From: Flavobacterium sp. SUN052 | GTDB taxonomy: Bacteria; Bacteroidota; Bacteroidia; Flavobacteriales; Flavobacteriaceae | Assembly: GCF_028867935.1 (NCBI RefSeq) | Contig: NZ_JAPQNS010000007.1 | Span: forward strand, 248,001-312,000 | Length of the DNA stretch: 64,000 nt | Direction: 5' to 3' | Shown here: in pieces, positions 15,832 through 24,690 of the stretch | How the letters are laid out: every line of letters begins with the position of its first letter | How positions within the stretch are numbered: the stretch's first letter is position 1 | Notes under the pieces: generated by a model | Databases searched by the model: none | What the model saw: only the letters and a program-made list of their open reading frames with translations | Told to the model about the DNA's origin: nothing | Translations under genes and position numbers: made by a program

Positions 15832-18243
15832 TTATTCGGAACGAAGCGATTTAACGGGATTCATCAGGGCAGCCTTAATACTCTGAAAGAACGTAGTCAG
15901 CAGGGCAATGGTAATAGCCAGCAAGCCCGCCAGAGCAAAGACCCACCACTCAATGTCGACCTTGTAAGCAAAGTCCTGCAACCACCGATTCATGGTGTAC
16001 CAGGCCAGCGGAATGGCCACTGCCAACGCAATCAGAACCAGCATTAGAAAGTCTTTTGACAACAACCCAACAATGCTGGCTATGCTGGCTCCCAGCACTT
16101 TACGGATACCAATTTCTTTGCTGCGCTGTACTACAGCGTGCGACACCAAGCCGTATAGGCCAAGGCAGCAGATCAGAATAGCAATGCCCGTAAAGATGTT
16201 GATGAGCCGGGAAACGAGCGTTTCGGTTTCGTAAAGCCGCGCTACCTGTTCGTCCAGAAATTCATGTTCAAACACCTCATTTGGGTACAATTGCTGCCAT
16301 GTTTCCTGAACGTGCTGAAGCGTTTGCACGTAATTTTTGCCCGAAATCCGAATCCCTGCCTGCCCATATCGATCCGCATAACTGGCAATGAAACAAGGGC
16401 CAATAGGTTCGCGAAGTGATTTCTGATGAAAATCTTTTACCACGCCAACAATGGGTAATGGCACCGGCGACAGATAATACATCATTGTTTTACCTAAGAC
16501 TTTTTTGGGATCACGAAAACCGAGCTGGTGCAGTAGCGTTTCGTTGATGAGGTACTCGCGAATGGTATCGCTTGGCATAATATTTCGACCGGCAACAAGC
16601 GACAACCCGTAAGTTTCCAGGTAGTTTGCGTCGGCCAGCCGGTCTCGAACGGGGTATAACTCCCAATCGGCTTTTCCGTTGAATTTAAATGAGCCTGCAT
16701 AGATCAATTTGCTCGACGGTGACAGGTGATTGAAACTCACCGATTGGATATCGGGATACTGCAACAGTCGTTGTCGGAAGGCATCCTGGGTGGCGGTTTT
16801 TTTGTTGGGTATGTTGACAACCATAACGTTGTCTTTCCGAAAACCAAGATTGGCCTGTTGAATGTACCGTATCTGATTGGTTACGACCAGAGCCCCGATG
16901 ATCAGCGCCTGGCAAACTACAAATTGCGTAACAACCAATATCCGCCGAACAGTGAAGCCACGGCCCATGCGCGACCCCGTCGATGCACCAGCCAGGACGC
17001 CCCGTAAGGCAGCCCACGGAGAAACACCCGACAACAGCATGGATGGGTAACCACCTGCCAGCAACACAACGCAGACCAGTAGCAACGCCATAAACGCAAG
17101 CGTTAAGCCATCGAATCGGAGCGACAATTTCACCTGCACCCAGTCGGTAAAGTAAGGCAACAGGACCAGAACCATCACCAGTGCCAGCAGGCTGGCGGCT
17201 CCAATGATTAAGGCCGTTTCGAGAAAAAACTGACTGACCAACTGTGCCCGCGAACTTCCCAGCGTTTTACGGATACCCACTTCTTTACCTCGTCGGAAAG
17301 CCTGTGCCGTAGCCAGGTTGATAAAATTGATGCAGGCCGCCAGAATCAGTAATACACCAATGACGCCCAGTGACCATAGCAACGAAGCCCGAATGGAACC
17401 TCCCTCTCGTGCTGTATCGTAATGAAACTCACGCATGGGCTGTGCATGAAATCTGAAGTATTTAGCGTTCTCACCATAATGTTTTTTGGACAGAGCAGGA
17501 AATGTCTGCTCCATGCTGGAGACACTATTCGGATCATGCAGCGTTAGGTAAAGCCGATTGGTACTGTTAAGGAATCCCCAGTCGGTCTGATCAAATTCCG
17601 GATCGTGTTGCTTCAATGTGGCTATCGACACAAACAGGCTAATGTCAGTATCGGTTGTGGCGGGTGGCTCAGCCAGCACCCCCGTAACGGTTACGTTGGT
17701 TTTGTTATCGAGAGTGATGATTTGCCCAATTGGGTTAGTTTCGCCAAAATACCGCTTCGCCCACGATTCGGTCAGCACAACACTGTTGGGCTGGCTAAGT
17801 GCCGTTTTGGGGTTCCCTTGCAACCAGGCATAAGTCAGAATATCGAACCATTCAGGCTCTACAAAACCGGTGTGATTGTGCTCCCGAAAGCGCAGCGGTT
17901 CGGCGCGATTTGGTCGTTTAACACTGACGGTCATTTCCCGAATCATCATCAGAAAGGCAGCCTGGTCTACCTGCGGGTACTGCGTGCGAAGCACCTGAGC
18001 CATGGGCAGTGGGCCTTCGGGGTTGTATTCGATAGAGCCATCGTCGAGATACAAGTCCGTATCGATTCGGAAAATACGGTCATAATTGGCGTGGTGCCGA
18101 TCAGTGCTGAGGTGGTGCCTCAGAAACAGAAATATGAGTAGCCCGCCCGCCAAACCCACCGACAAGCCAACGATGTTCAGCAGCGTATAACTCCGCTGCG
18201 AGCGCAGGTTCCGAAGGGCGATTTTGAGGTAGTTGCGGAGCAT
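15832..18243 (-). CDS. FtsX/MacB-type ABC transporter permease (permease 2)
   Basis: This 803-residue permease starts at 18243, where the family N-terminus MLRNYLKIALRNLRSQRSYT begins; the frame is open 90 bases further upstream but those residues are not family-like. It has TM1 at ~20-40, two MacB periplasmic domains and two FtsX TM triplets with the loops EVGIRKTLGSS and EIGIRKVLGAS, ending NPVKSLRSE. Its C-terminal coding DNA (15919-16011) matches permease 4 (28533-28625) at about 88% by eye, so they are recent paralogues. It is transcribed divergently from the Uma2-like gene, whose promoter overlaps its 5' end. Confidence 0.9.
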   Translation of the reverse strand: MLRNYLKIALRNLRSQRSYTLLNIVGLSVGLAGGLLIFLFLRHHLSTDRHHANYDRIFRIDTDLYLDDGSIEYNPEGPLPMAQVLRTQYPQVDQAAFLMMIREMTVSVKRPNRAEPLRFREHNHTGFVEPEWFDILTYAWLQGNPKTALSQPNSVVLTESWAKRYFGETNPIGQIITLDNKTNVTVTGVLAEPPATTDTDISLFVSIATLKQHDPEFDQTDWGFLNSTNRLYLTLHDPNSVSSMEQTFPALSKKHYGENAKYFRFHAQPMREFHYDTAREGGSIRASLLWSLGVIGVLLILAACINFINLATAQAFRRGKEVGIRKTLGSSRAQLVSQFFLETALIIGAASLLALVMVLVLLPYFTDWVQVKLSLRFDGLTLAFMALLLVCVVLLAGGYPSMLLSGVSPWAALRGVLAGASTGSRMGRGFTVRRILVVTQFVVCQALIIGALVVTNQIRYIQQANLGFRKDNVMVVNIPNKKTATQDAFRQRLLQYPDIQSVSFNHLSPSSKLIYAGSFKFNGKADWELYPVRDRLADANYLETYGLSLVAGRNIMPSDTIREYLINETLLHQLGFRDPKKVLGKTMMYYLSPVPLPIVGVVKDFHQKSLREPIGPCFIASYADRYGQAGIRISGKNYVQTLQHVQETWQQLYPNEVFEHEFLDEQVARLYETETLVSRLINIFTGIAILICCLGLYGLVSHAVVQRSKEIGIRKVLGASIASIVGLLSKDFLMLVLIALAVAIPLAWYTMNRWLQDFAYKVDIEWWVFALAGLLAITIALLTTFFQSIKAALMNPVKSLRSE

Positions 18244-18256
18244 AATCGTACTTTTG
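18222..18256 (+). promoter_or_regulatory. Promoter of the Uma2-like gene, overlapping permease 2
   Basis: TTTG at 18223-18226 and TACTTTTG at 18249-18256 (matching TAnnTTTG) are 22 bases apart and would start transcription near 18263, about 19 bases before the ATG at 18282. The -33 element lies inside the permease 2 coding sequence. Confidence 0.5.
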
Positions 18257-18281
18257 GTTAAATTTGATAAAAACAGCGTGT

Positions 18282-18731
18282 ATGGCAACATCCATCCCTT
18301 ACTCGGCACCATCTCCTCAATTTTCATTAGCAAATGATATGGGGGCTAACGCTCCTGTGTATCATCAGCGGACAATTGCTCGCTTAGTGACCGGCCTTAC
18401 CATCGAATATCGGGCCAACAAACAGCCTTATGAGCCGTTACCCGAAATGATGGTTGGTGAATACAGCTCTCCAACTCCTGATGTGGTGCTTTATGACAAT
18501 GCTACGGAGACAACTCCCGTCATCATTGAAGTATGCCAAACACGAGGTTTGAAAGCCGATTTGGACAAAGTTATTCGTCTCATCGACGGTGAGTTATATG
18601 ATATTCGTGAAGGGTTCGTCTATGACTACAAAACCCAGCAATGGCTACGCTACCAGCTTGGTGATGGTGGTATTGCAACTGCATCCTCTTTCTCAACGGT
18701 ATTGCAACTGGACTTAAATCAGTTTTTGTAA
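18282..18731 (+). CDS. Uma2-like putative PD-(D/E)XK nuclease
   Basis: This 149-residue protein resembles Uma2/DUF820 proteins. The central part contains SSPTPDVVLYD followed by a beta-strand PVIIEVCQTRGL, giving the D...(E)xV arrangement of the restriction-endonuclease-like core, then an alpha-helix with DLDKVIRLIDGE. Uma2 proteins are abundant in Bacteroidota and Cyanobacteria and mostly uncharacterised; a DNA-cleaving role is suggested only by fold. Start at the ATG 18282 is preferred to an in-frame TTG at 18264 because of the promoter position. It is the only plus-strand gene inside the minus-strand block 13380-27300, so it may be a later insertion. Confidence 0.7.
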   Translation: MATSIPYSAPSPQFSLANDMGANAPVYHQRTIARLVTGLTIEYRANKQPYEPLPEMMVGEYSSPTPDVVLYDNATETTPVIIEVCQTRGLKADLDKVIRLIDGELYDIREGFVYDYKTQQWLRYQLGDGGIATASSFSTVLQLDLNQFL

Positions 18732-18738
18732 GATCGTG

Positions 18739-21147
18739 TCATTCACTCCGCAGGCTCTTTACGGGGTTCATAAAGGCAGTTTTAAAAGTTTGGAGACCAA
18801 CAACCAAACTGATGACTGCGACAAAGGATAATCCCACAAAGAGGAATGAAACCCAGTTGATATCAATATGATATGCGAAGTTTTGCAACCAGTTGTGCAT
18901 CAGCAAAAAGGCTGCTGGAAACGCAATGAGCACTGCAATAGATAATGCCAGCAGGAACTCACGTAGAAATAGTAACAGAATGCTCTGAGCACTCGCTCCC
19001 AGAACCTTTCGGATGGCTAATTCTTTGGTGCGCCGAACAACATTCAGCGAAACCATGCCTAAAATTCCGGCCACAACAATCAATACAGCCAGGATTGTAG
19101 CTGTCTGGGCCGCCTTTTTCAGTTGTAATTCTGACTGATAGAGTTGTTGTAAGGCCTCATCGGTGAACGAATATTCAAAAGGAGCATCGGGCAGTAGTTG
19201 ATGAAATTTTTGCTCAATTGCTGCGATTGAGCCGGTCAGGTTTTGGGTGCCTAGTTTGATCGAAAAAAAGGAAAACAGATTACCAGCTCCGTTTACGTGG
19301 CTAATGGCTGTGGGGGTTATTTTCTCCTTTATAGAGCGAAAACTGAAGTCTTTGGTAACGCCAATAATCGTGATTGGCTTTTTATAACCATGACTATACA
19401 GTTGCTTGCCAACGGCCGCATCAGGGGTTTTGTATCCCAACGAATTAATGGCCATTTCATTTAGCACAATCTTGTCATCCAGTTCAGCTCGTTCCGACGA
19501 TCGGTAAAAGGTACCAGCTATCATTGGAATCTGGTACGTTCTCACAAAGTTTTCGTCGGTCTGTAGTACGGATGCCGCTGTCGATTCGGTCGAATCTTTT
19601 CCAACAGGATACAGATGTATATCGTAGCTTGCTCCCGATTTAACGGTTGATGATGAGATGCTTATATCAGCAACGCCAGCTATTCGGGCCAACTCATCGC
19701 GAACGGTTTCTATACGGGCAACACCCTGCGGAGTCCAGTCGCGAGGGAGCGATACCAGCAGCATTGACTCCTTGTTATAGCCTAAATCGGCAGTAAAAAT
19801 ATAGGTCACTTGTTGCGAAATCACCACAGCTCCGCAAAAGACGAGCAGCGCAATCGTGAACTGAGTAGTGATCAGGAAACGCCGGAACAACACGCCCTCT
19901 TTGATCGATTTCAGTTTCCCTTTCAACGAATCGACGGAGGGTAACGACGATAGTGTAAAGGCCGGATAACTCCCAGCCAGCAAGCCAATCAGGAGGGCAA
20001 ACAGGATGGCTGTGCCTAAAAAATAAGGAGAAACAGTCCACAGTGAATCAATTGGCCTGCCTACCAAATCGGCAAACGATGACCTCACCAATTCATAACA
20101 GATCAGCGAAACGATCATCGATAGCATCGCCAAGACAATTGATTCTGCCAGAAATTGATAGATTAATTGGCGCTTCAGGCTTCCCAATGCTTTTCGAATA
20201 CCAATTTCCTTAATACGGGACGACGCGTTAGCGATGGTACTATTCACAAAGTTGACGATAGCCATCAGCAGGATGAACACCGCGATTCCAGAGAGTGTGT
20301 AGATCGTTTTTTTAACGATGCTTTTGTTAAACTCCCGATAGTATTGTTTCAGCGGAGTAAGATATGATTGCAGGTTTCCGCTAACCTCCTTCGACGCATA
20401 AGTAGCGATCAGTTTGTCGATTGGCTTTACTAATTGTTCTGGCGTTACACCAACTTGCAACTCTATATAATTGGCAATATTCAATATTTTCCACCCGTCC
20501 GTAAATGTTCGGCCCTGTAGACTGTTGAGCGAAATGAATACGTTTACGGGCAAATCCCACAGATAGGTAATCGAGTTTTTGGGGAGGCTTTTCAGGACAC
20601 CTGTTACGACAAAACCCTGCTTCCCCCCTACATAATTACTGAGACTCAGCACGCGACCAAGAACATCGGTTTTTCCGAAATACTTAATCGCATTTTCTTC
20701 GGTAATCACCACTGAATTGGGTTCGCGCAGGGCAGTGTTGGCGTTACCATGCAGCATCGCGAAACCGTACATGCCAATCATGGTCGAATCGCCAGCCTCC
20801 GCCACCTCCCGCACGAAATGCCTATCACCAATAGAAATAGCCGTGGTGAGCACATCAAACCGGTAGTAGTTAGCTACCAGGCTGGGGTACTGCTCCTTCA
20901 GCAATTTACCCAAGGGTGCTACCGTAACATCCTCATAGCCCATGCCCGGCTGCTTCCACTTACTCCGGATAATGTACTGATTGTCGGCGTTTTTTAGGGT
21001 GTCATTTACCTGCAACTCACCCCATACAAAACTGGCAATGAGCAACGTAAACGTCATACCCAGGGCAAGGCCGAGTATGTTGACCACCGAGTAAAACTTT
21101 CGTTTTAGCAGATGCCGCCAGGCGATTTTGAGGTAGTTTTTGAGCAT
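18739..21147 (-). CDS. FtsX/MacB-type ABC transporter permease (permease 3)
   Basis: This 802-residue paralogue of permease 1 shares segments such as VWGELQVN, VANYYRF and YFGKTDVLG with it. Plan: TM1 at ~18-38 after MLKNYLKIAWRHLLKRKFYS, a periplasmic domain, FtsX triplet with EIGIRKALGSL, a second periplasmic domain, and a final triplet with ELAIRKVLGAS, ending NPVKSLRSE. The DNA is more A+T-rich than permeases 1 and 2. Its stop lies only 7 bases from the end of the convergent Uma2-like gene. No ATP-binding partner gene is adjacent. Confidence 0.9.
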   Translation of the reverse strand: MLKNYLKIAWRHLLKRKFYSVVNILGLALGMTFTLLIASFVWGELQVNDTLKNADNQYIIRSKWKQPGMGYEDVTVAPLGKLLKEQYPSLVANYYRFDVLTTAISIGDRHFVREVAEAGDSTMIGMYGFAMLHGNANTALREPNSVVITEENAIKYFGKTDVLGRVLSLSNYVGGKQGFVVTGVLKSLPKNSITYLWDLPVNVFISLNSLQGRTFTDGWKILNIANYIELQVGVTPEQLVKPIDKLIATYASKEVSGNLQSYLTPLKQYYREFNKSIVKKTIYTLSGIAVFILLMAIVNFVNSTIANASSRIKEIGIRKALGSLKRQLIYQFLAESIVLAMLSMIVSLICYELVRSSFADLVGRPIDSLWTVSPYFLGTAILFALLIGLLAGSYPAFTLSSLPSVDSLKGKLKSIKEGVLFRRFLITTQFTIALLVFCGAVVISQQVTYIFTADLGYNKESMLLVSLPRDWTPQGVARIETVRDELARIAGVADISISSSTVKSGASYDIHLYPVGKDSTESTAASVLQTDENFVRTYQIPMIAGTFYRSSERAELDDKIVLNEMAINSLGYKTPDAAVGKQLYSHGYKKPITIIGVTKDFSFRSIKEKITPTAISHVNGAGNLFSFFSIKLGTQNLTGSIAAIEQKFHQLLPDAPFEYSFTDEALQQLYQSELQLKKAAQTATILAVLIVVAGILGMVSLNVVRRTKELAIRKVLGASAQSILLLFLREFLLALSIAVLIAFPAAFLLMHNWLQNFAYHIDINWVSFLFVGLSFVAVISLVVGLQTFKTAFMNPVKSLRSE

Positions 21148-21289
21148 TGCTACTACGTGCCTTTATTGAGACAGCAAGGTACGTAGTGATCTATCAAACA
21201 GGCTGTTAATAATTGTTAAGCCTTGTTTGCGGGCATGTCGTCAGCTTTGGGATATGGCGTTTCGTAAGCAAAAGCCTGCTAAACCGCAC

Positions 21290-23059
21290 TTACTTTCCTT
21301 TTTTGGGCTTGGCTGTTTTTCCAGCGGTATTGGTTATGCCTAGGTGTGCCAATGCCGCTTCGAGTACTGTATCTCGACCTGCCTGTAAATCGGCTACTGT
21401 TGGCCGGACCAGTACCCCGGGTTGAATCCCCTTGCCGTTCCACTCGGTTCCGTCGGGGTACATATCCCGTTTGGTACAGACGCGGGCCATCACGCCACCC
21501 GGCAAGGCAAACGCCAGTGGTTGCCCCGTACTACCGCCGGTTGGTTCGCCAATGATTGTACCACGCTTCATGGCATCGAACACCACCGCAAAATCTTCGG
21601 CAGCTGAGAATGTGCGGCCGCTGGTGAGCACAACTACGGGTTTTGTATAGAGTTTCTTTCCGTTGGCAGGCCAGCCGCTATCATCCGATTCCACTGATTC
21701 AAACACAACATCTTCGCCCCGCGCACGACGTAATGGGCTGTAAAGCCGCGCCGAATACGAGCCCGTTTTCATGGGTTTGTCGGTGAGGTAGCCAAGAACG
21801 TTCCACCCGTATCCGCTGTCTCCGCCACCATTCAGCCGTACGTCGAGAATCAGTGCGTTGGTAGTGGCAATAGAATCGAAAGCAGCCTTGAATCCATTAA
21901 GCGACTGGGCATCTCCGAAACTATTGAGTTGCACGTAAGCCACGTTTCCGGGTAGAATTCGAAAACGAAAGGCTGGTGTTGGTTTCAGGTTGCTATAGCC
22001 GAATCGTGGCAACGTCCGGCTAATGGTTTGGCCAGCGGCATCCCGAAACGTGAGCGCAACGGGTTTATCTTTAGGGCCATTCAACAGGCTGTATGTGTAG
22101 GTCGACACATCAAGGTTTTGGGGTGATGACCCGCTCTGGTAGGGTCGAACGTGCTGATCAGCATAAGTTTTGGCCGGCATGCCATCAATGCTAACCAACT
22201 CCAGACCGAGCCGGATACCACTTTGCATCAGACTGTCGGAGAGGACTTCCTGAACCAGTATTTTATCTTCCACCAACGCAAACCGAATCGGCGGGCGACG
22301 CGATACCGAATCGACCAGTTTAGGATCGCTGGCCCAAACATTCGTATGGCCATCGTGGAGGTGGGCGCAGAACGCTTCCAGTACATGAAAATACTGAACG
22401 GTAGATTTGGCCGCCCGAATCTTGGGCAGATACTCTAAGTAAAGCTTATCCCAGTCGAGATCAGGAATATGATCAAAATAGGCAAAGTTGTACTTCGCTT
22501 CTGACCACAGTTTTGATAAACCAGCTACTCTCTCGTCTTCACTTATGACCGGTTGATAGGGCGTTTTCAAAGCATTCGAGTTAAACAGTCGATTGCCAAC
22601 CTGCGCTTTGGTCAGAAGGGCAACAATTGTCGGGTGTTTTCGAATAGGGGCAAAAACGGCTTCGTCATTGATAATTCGGGCATAAAACGAAGCCGATTTC
22701 CCCTGTAATCCGTACAGCAATGATTCAGCTGCGGCATCAGGCTGTCCCATTTTTAGCTGAATAACCGACCGATCAAACAGGATATCACCCTTTCGGGCAA
22801 AAAGATAAATATTGCTCTTTGCCAGTTCCTGCACATCGGCGCGATCGTAATAACGAAGTGCATCGACCAGAATCTGATCCGCTTTTTTCAGGCTATCCAT
22901 TGGTGGGGCTGCGGCTTCACCAACTACCCGGTCGGCCCGTTGGCGTTCACTTTGCAAATGATCGTATGCCTGGGTTCCCGTTAGTGCAGTTTGGGCAGTG
23001 GCTAGCTGGTAGGATGTGATGGCCGAAAGTAAGGTAAGAGCGAGGAAAAGGCGTTTCAT
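21290..23059 (-). CDS. Secreted S41-family peptidase with N-terminal helical region
   Basis: This 589-residue protein has a signal peptide (MKRLFLALTLLSAITSYQLATAQ), an N-terminal ~130-residue helical region resembling TPR packing, then a tail-specific-protease core. A PDZ-like segment carries LELVSIDGMPAKTY, followed by LILDVRLNGGGDSG and the nucleophile motif TSGRTFSAAED (Ser near residue 483), then GEPTGGSTGQP. Family members cleave C-terminal regions of periplasmic proteins. It ends in a basic KTAKPKKGK tail. It lies in the same strand block as a second S41 peptidase and an M1 aminopeptidase, which suggests combined breakdown of extracytoplasmic peptides. Confidence 0.9.
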   Translation of the reverse strand: MKRLFLALTLLSAITSYQLATAQTALTGTQAYDHLQSERQRADRVVGEAAAPPMDSLKKADQILVDALRYYDRADVQELAKSNIYLFARKGDILFDRSVIQLKMGQPDAAAESLLYGLQGKSASFYARIINDEAVFAPIRKHPTIVALLTKAQVGNRLFNSNALKTPYQPVISEDERVAGLSKLWSEAKYNFAYFDHIPDLDWDKLYLEYLPKIRAAKSTVQYFHVLEAFCAHLHDGHTNVWASDPKLVDSVSRRPPIRFALVEDKILVQEVLSDSLMQSGIRLGLELVSIDGMPAKTYADQHVRPYQSGSSPQNLDVSTYTYSLLNGPKDKPVALTFRDAAGQTISRTLPRFGYSNLKPTPAFRFRILPGNVAYVQLNSFGDAQSLNGFKAAFDSIATTNALILDVRLNGGGDSGYGWNVLGYLTDKPMKTGSYSARLYSPLRRARGEDVVFESVESDDSGWPANGKKLYTKPVVVLTSGRTFSAAEDFAVVFDAMKRGTIIGEPTGGSTGQPLAFALPGGVMARVCTKRDMYPDGTEWNGKGIQPGVLVRPTVADLQAGRDTVLEAALAHLGITNTAGKTAKPKKGK

Positions 23060-23122
23060 GGCAGACTTAGTTTAGCCTTTAAATATATAAAAAATGGCAA
23101 TTAACTACCTAGGCCGATGATC

Positions 23123-24655
23123 TCATTTGCCCACTGGCTGATGGTCACGAATCAGTTCGAGGGCTTTTGCTACGTCTAAATCGCCGTGGCTGGCAATGGC
23201 CTGTGGGGTGTAGTTGACCAGATAATCGGGCAACAGACCCTGGCCATCCACTGGGTTGCGTGATGCAGAGATCAGACGCATCCACGGAAACTGGAGTACT
23301 AGTTTCGAGTTTGGCAGTGTCAGCTTGTTGTTGGTGCCACCTCCGCAACCCAATTCGGTGCCACCCGTTTCACGACCAATGAACACCGCTTTCCGGCATT
23401 GGGCTTTGAGAGCTGCCGCAAAGTTTGATCCATTGGAGAACGTCCCTCCGTCAATTAACACATAAACAACGCCCCGAAAACGATGGGCCTTCGCAACGGG
23501 TTGGTAGCCCGTTATGCTACCCATCTCGGGCGTAAATGCAAATTCATAACCCGCTTCCATCTTTTTGCCCGGTCTGAAGCTGGCGAAATAACTCCGAGTG
23601 AGAGCGGGGTCGAAGTGGGCCGAAAACTGATTTTTACCCGGATTGGCCACTTTACCAATTACCTGGCGGAGCATTACGTAGTTGGAATCGGCCAGATACG
23701 AGAGCAACTTGCTGATAATACGAACATCGCCCCCGTGATTACGACGAATGTCTAACACAAGATTTTTAGTCTGTTCCTGCTCTATCTGCCGAAAAGCCTG
23801 TTCGTAAAAGGCTTCATCGCCATACTCAAGGGCATTCACGGTAAGCATGGCCGTGGCGGAATCAGGCAAAAAACGCAGATTCAGATAACTCCGCTTGTGC
23901 GCTTCTTCCTGCTCTCTGGCCAACCGCTCAGCCTCAGCAGCAGTCAGCTTGGGAGTAGGTTTTTGCGGTGCAGCGGCTGGTTTTGTCGGGGCCGATACGG
24001 TCGTAGTTTGCACGGTTCCATCTGGCTCTTTTAGTTGCAGGGTGTAAGGCCCTTTCCAACCGTACACCGCCCAGCAAACGTCTTCGAAAAAATCATATTC
24101 GTTCAGGAAAAACTCGTTCCAGGTCCGGTTATACCCGTCGCCGTTCCAGATGCCCACCCCTGCCTGAATCAATTCGGCACTGCCTACTCCATTAATGCTA
24201 AGGAGTTCAGTGCCTAGTTTCAGCGTAGAGTCTGTTGATCGATTTGGGATGAGCCAGGCCCGGTTGTCCTGCACAAAAACATCGAAAGGCAAATGCACGG
24301 CTCTGGGGCGATTAGGCGCTTTTTGATAAGCCGCTGAATGTTCCAGTTGTGTATGACCACAGCGTATCTGACGGATAGCCGGATACAGCAAGTACATAAA
24401 TTCAGACTCGGTCATGGGGCGGTTAATCATCGCATACGCCCCGTCGAACACGGAATCCAGGCGGGCTTTGGGCGTGTACCAATATAAACTGGGATGTAGC
24501 TGTTCAAGCGCGTTCCGCATAAGTTGAAAGTCGGCACGCAGCGCCGTAACCGGCAACTTCCGCAATGGATCAACCGCAACTTTTGCTGGCTGAGCAACCA
24601 AGCAAGGACTTACAAACAGCGTGAAGGCAAAAGCAAAAATTACGTTGCGCATCAT
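23123..24655 (-). CDS. Secreted S41-family peptidase
   Basis: This 510-residue protein has a signal peptide (MMRNVIFAFAFTLFVSPCLVAQ), an N-terminal helical domain including MTESEFMYLLYPAIRQIRCGH, a PDZ-like region (LGTELLSINGVGS), and the S41 core: NLVLDIRRNHGGD, VYVLIDGGTFSNGSNF with the Ser nucleophile near residue 405, and GRETGGTELGCGGG. A charged, proline-rich insert (residues ~225-260: APTKPAAAPQKP, then ERLAREQEEAHKR) separates the PDZ-like and catalytic parts. It lies 35 bases downstream of the M1 aminopeptidase gene and 63 bases upstream of the other S41 gene, so the three peptidases may form one transcript. Confidence 0.9.
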   Translation of the reverse strand: MMRNVIFAFAFTLFVSPCLVAQPAKVAVDPLRKLPVTALRADFQLMRNALEQLHPSLYWYTPKARLDSVFDGAYAMINRPMTESEFMYLLYPAIRQIRCGHTQLEHSAAYQKAPNRPRAVHLPFDVFVQDNRAWLIPNRSTDSTLKLGTELLSINGVGSAELIQAGVGIWNGDGYNRTWNEFFLNEYDFFEDVCWAVYGWKGPYTLQLKEPDGTVQTTTVSAPTKPAAAPQKPTPKLTAAEAERLAREQEEAHKRSYLNLRFLPDSATAMLTVNALEYGDEAFYEQAFRQIEQEQTKNLVLDIRRNHGGDVRIISKLLSYLADSNYVMLRQVIGKVANPGKNQFSAHFDPALTRSYFASFRPGKKMEAGYEFAFTPEMGSITGYQPVAKAHRFRGVVYVLIDGGTFSNGSNFAAALKAQCRKAVFIGRETGGTELGCGGGTNNKLTLPNSKLVLQFPWMRLISASRNPVDGQGLLPDYLVNYTPQAIASHGDLDVAKALELIRDHQPVGK

Positions 24656-24690
24656 TGAAAAAAGTCAGGCTTAATTAATCTCATTCATAG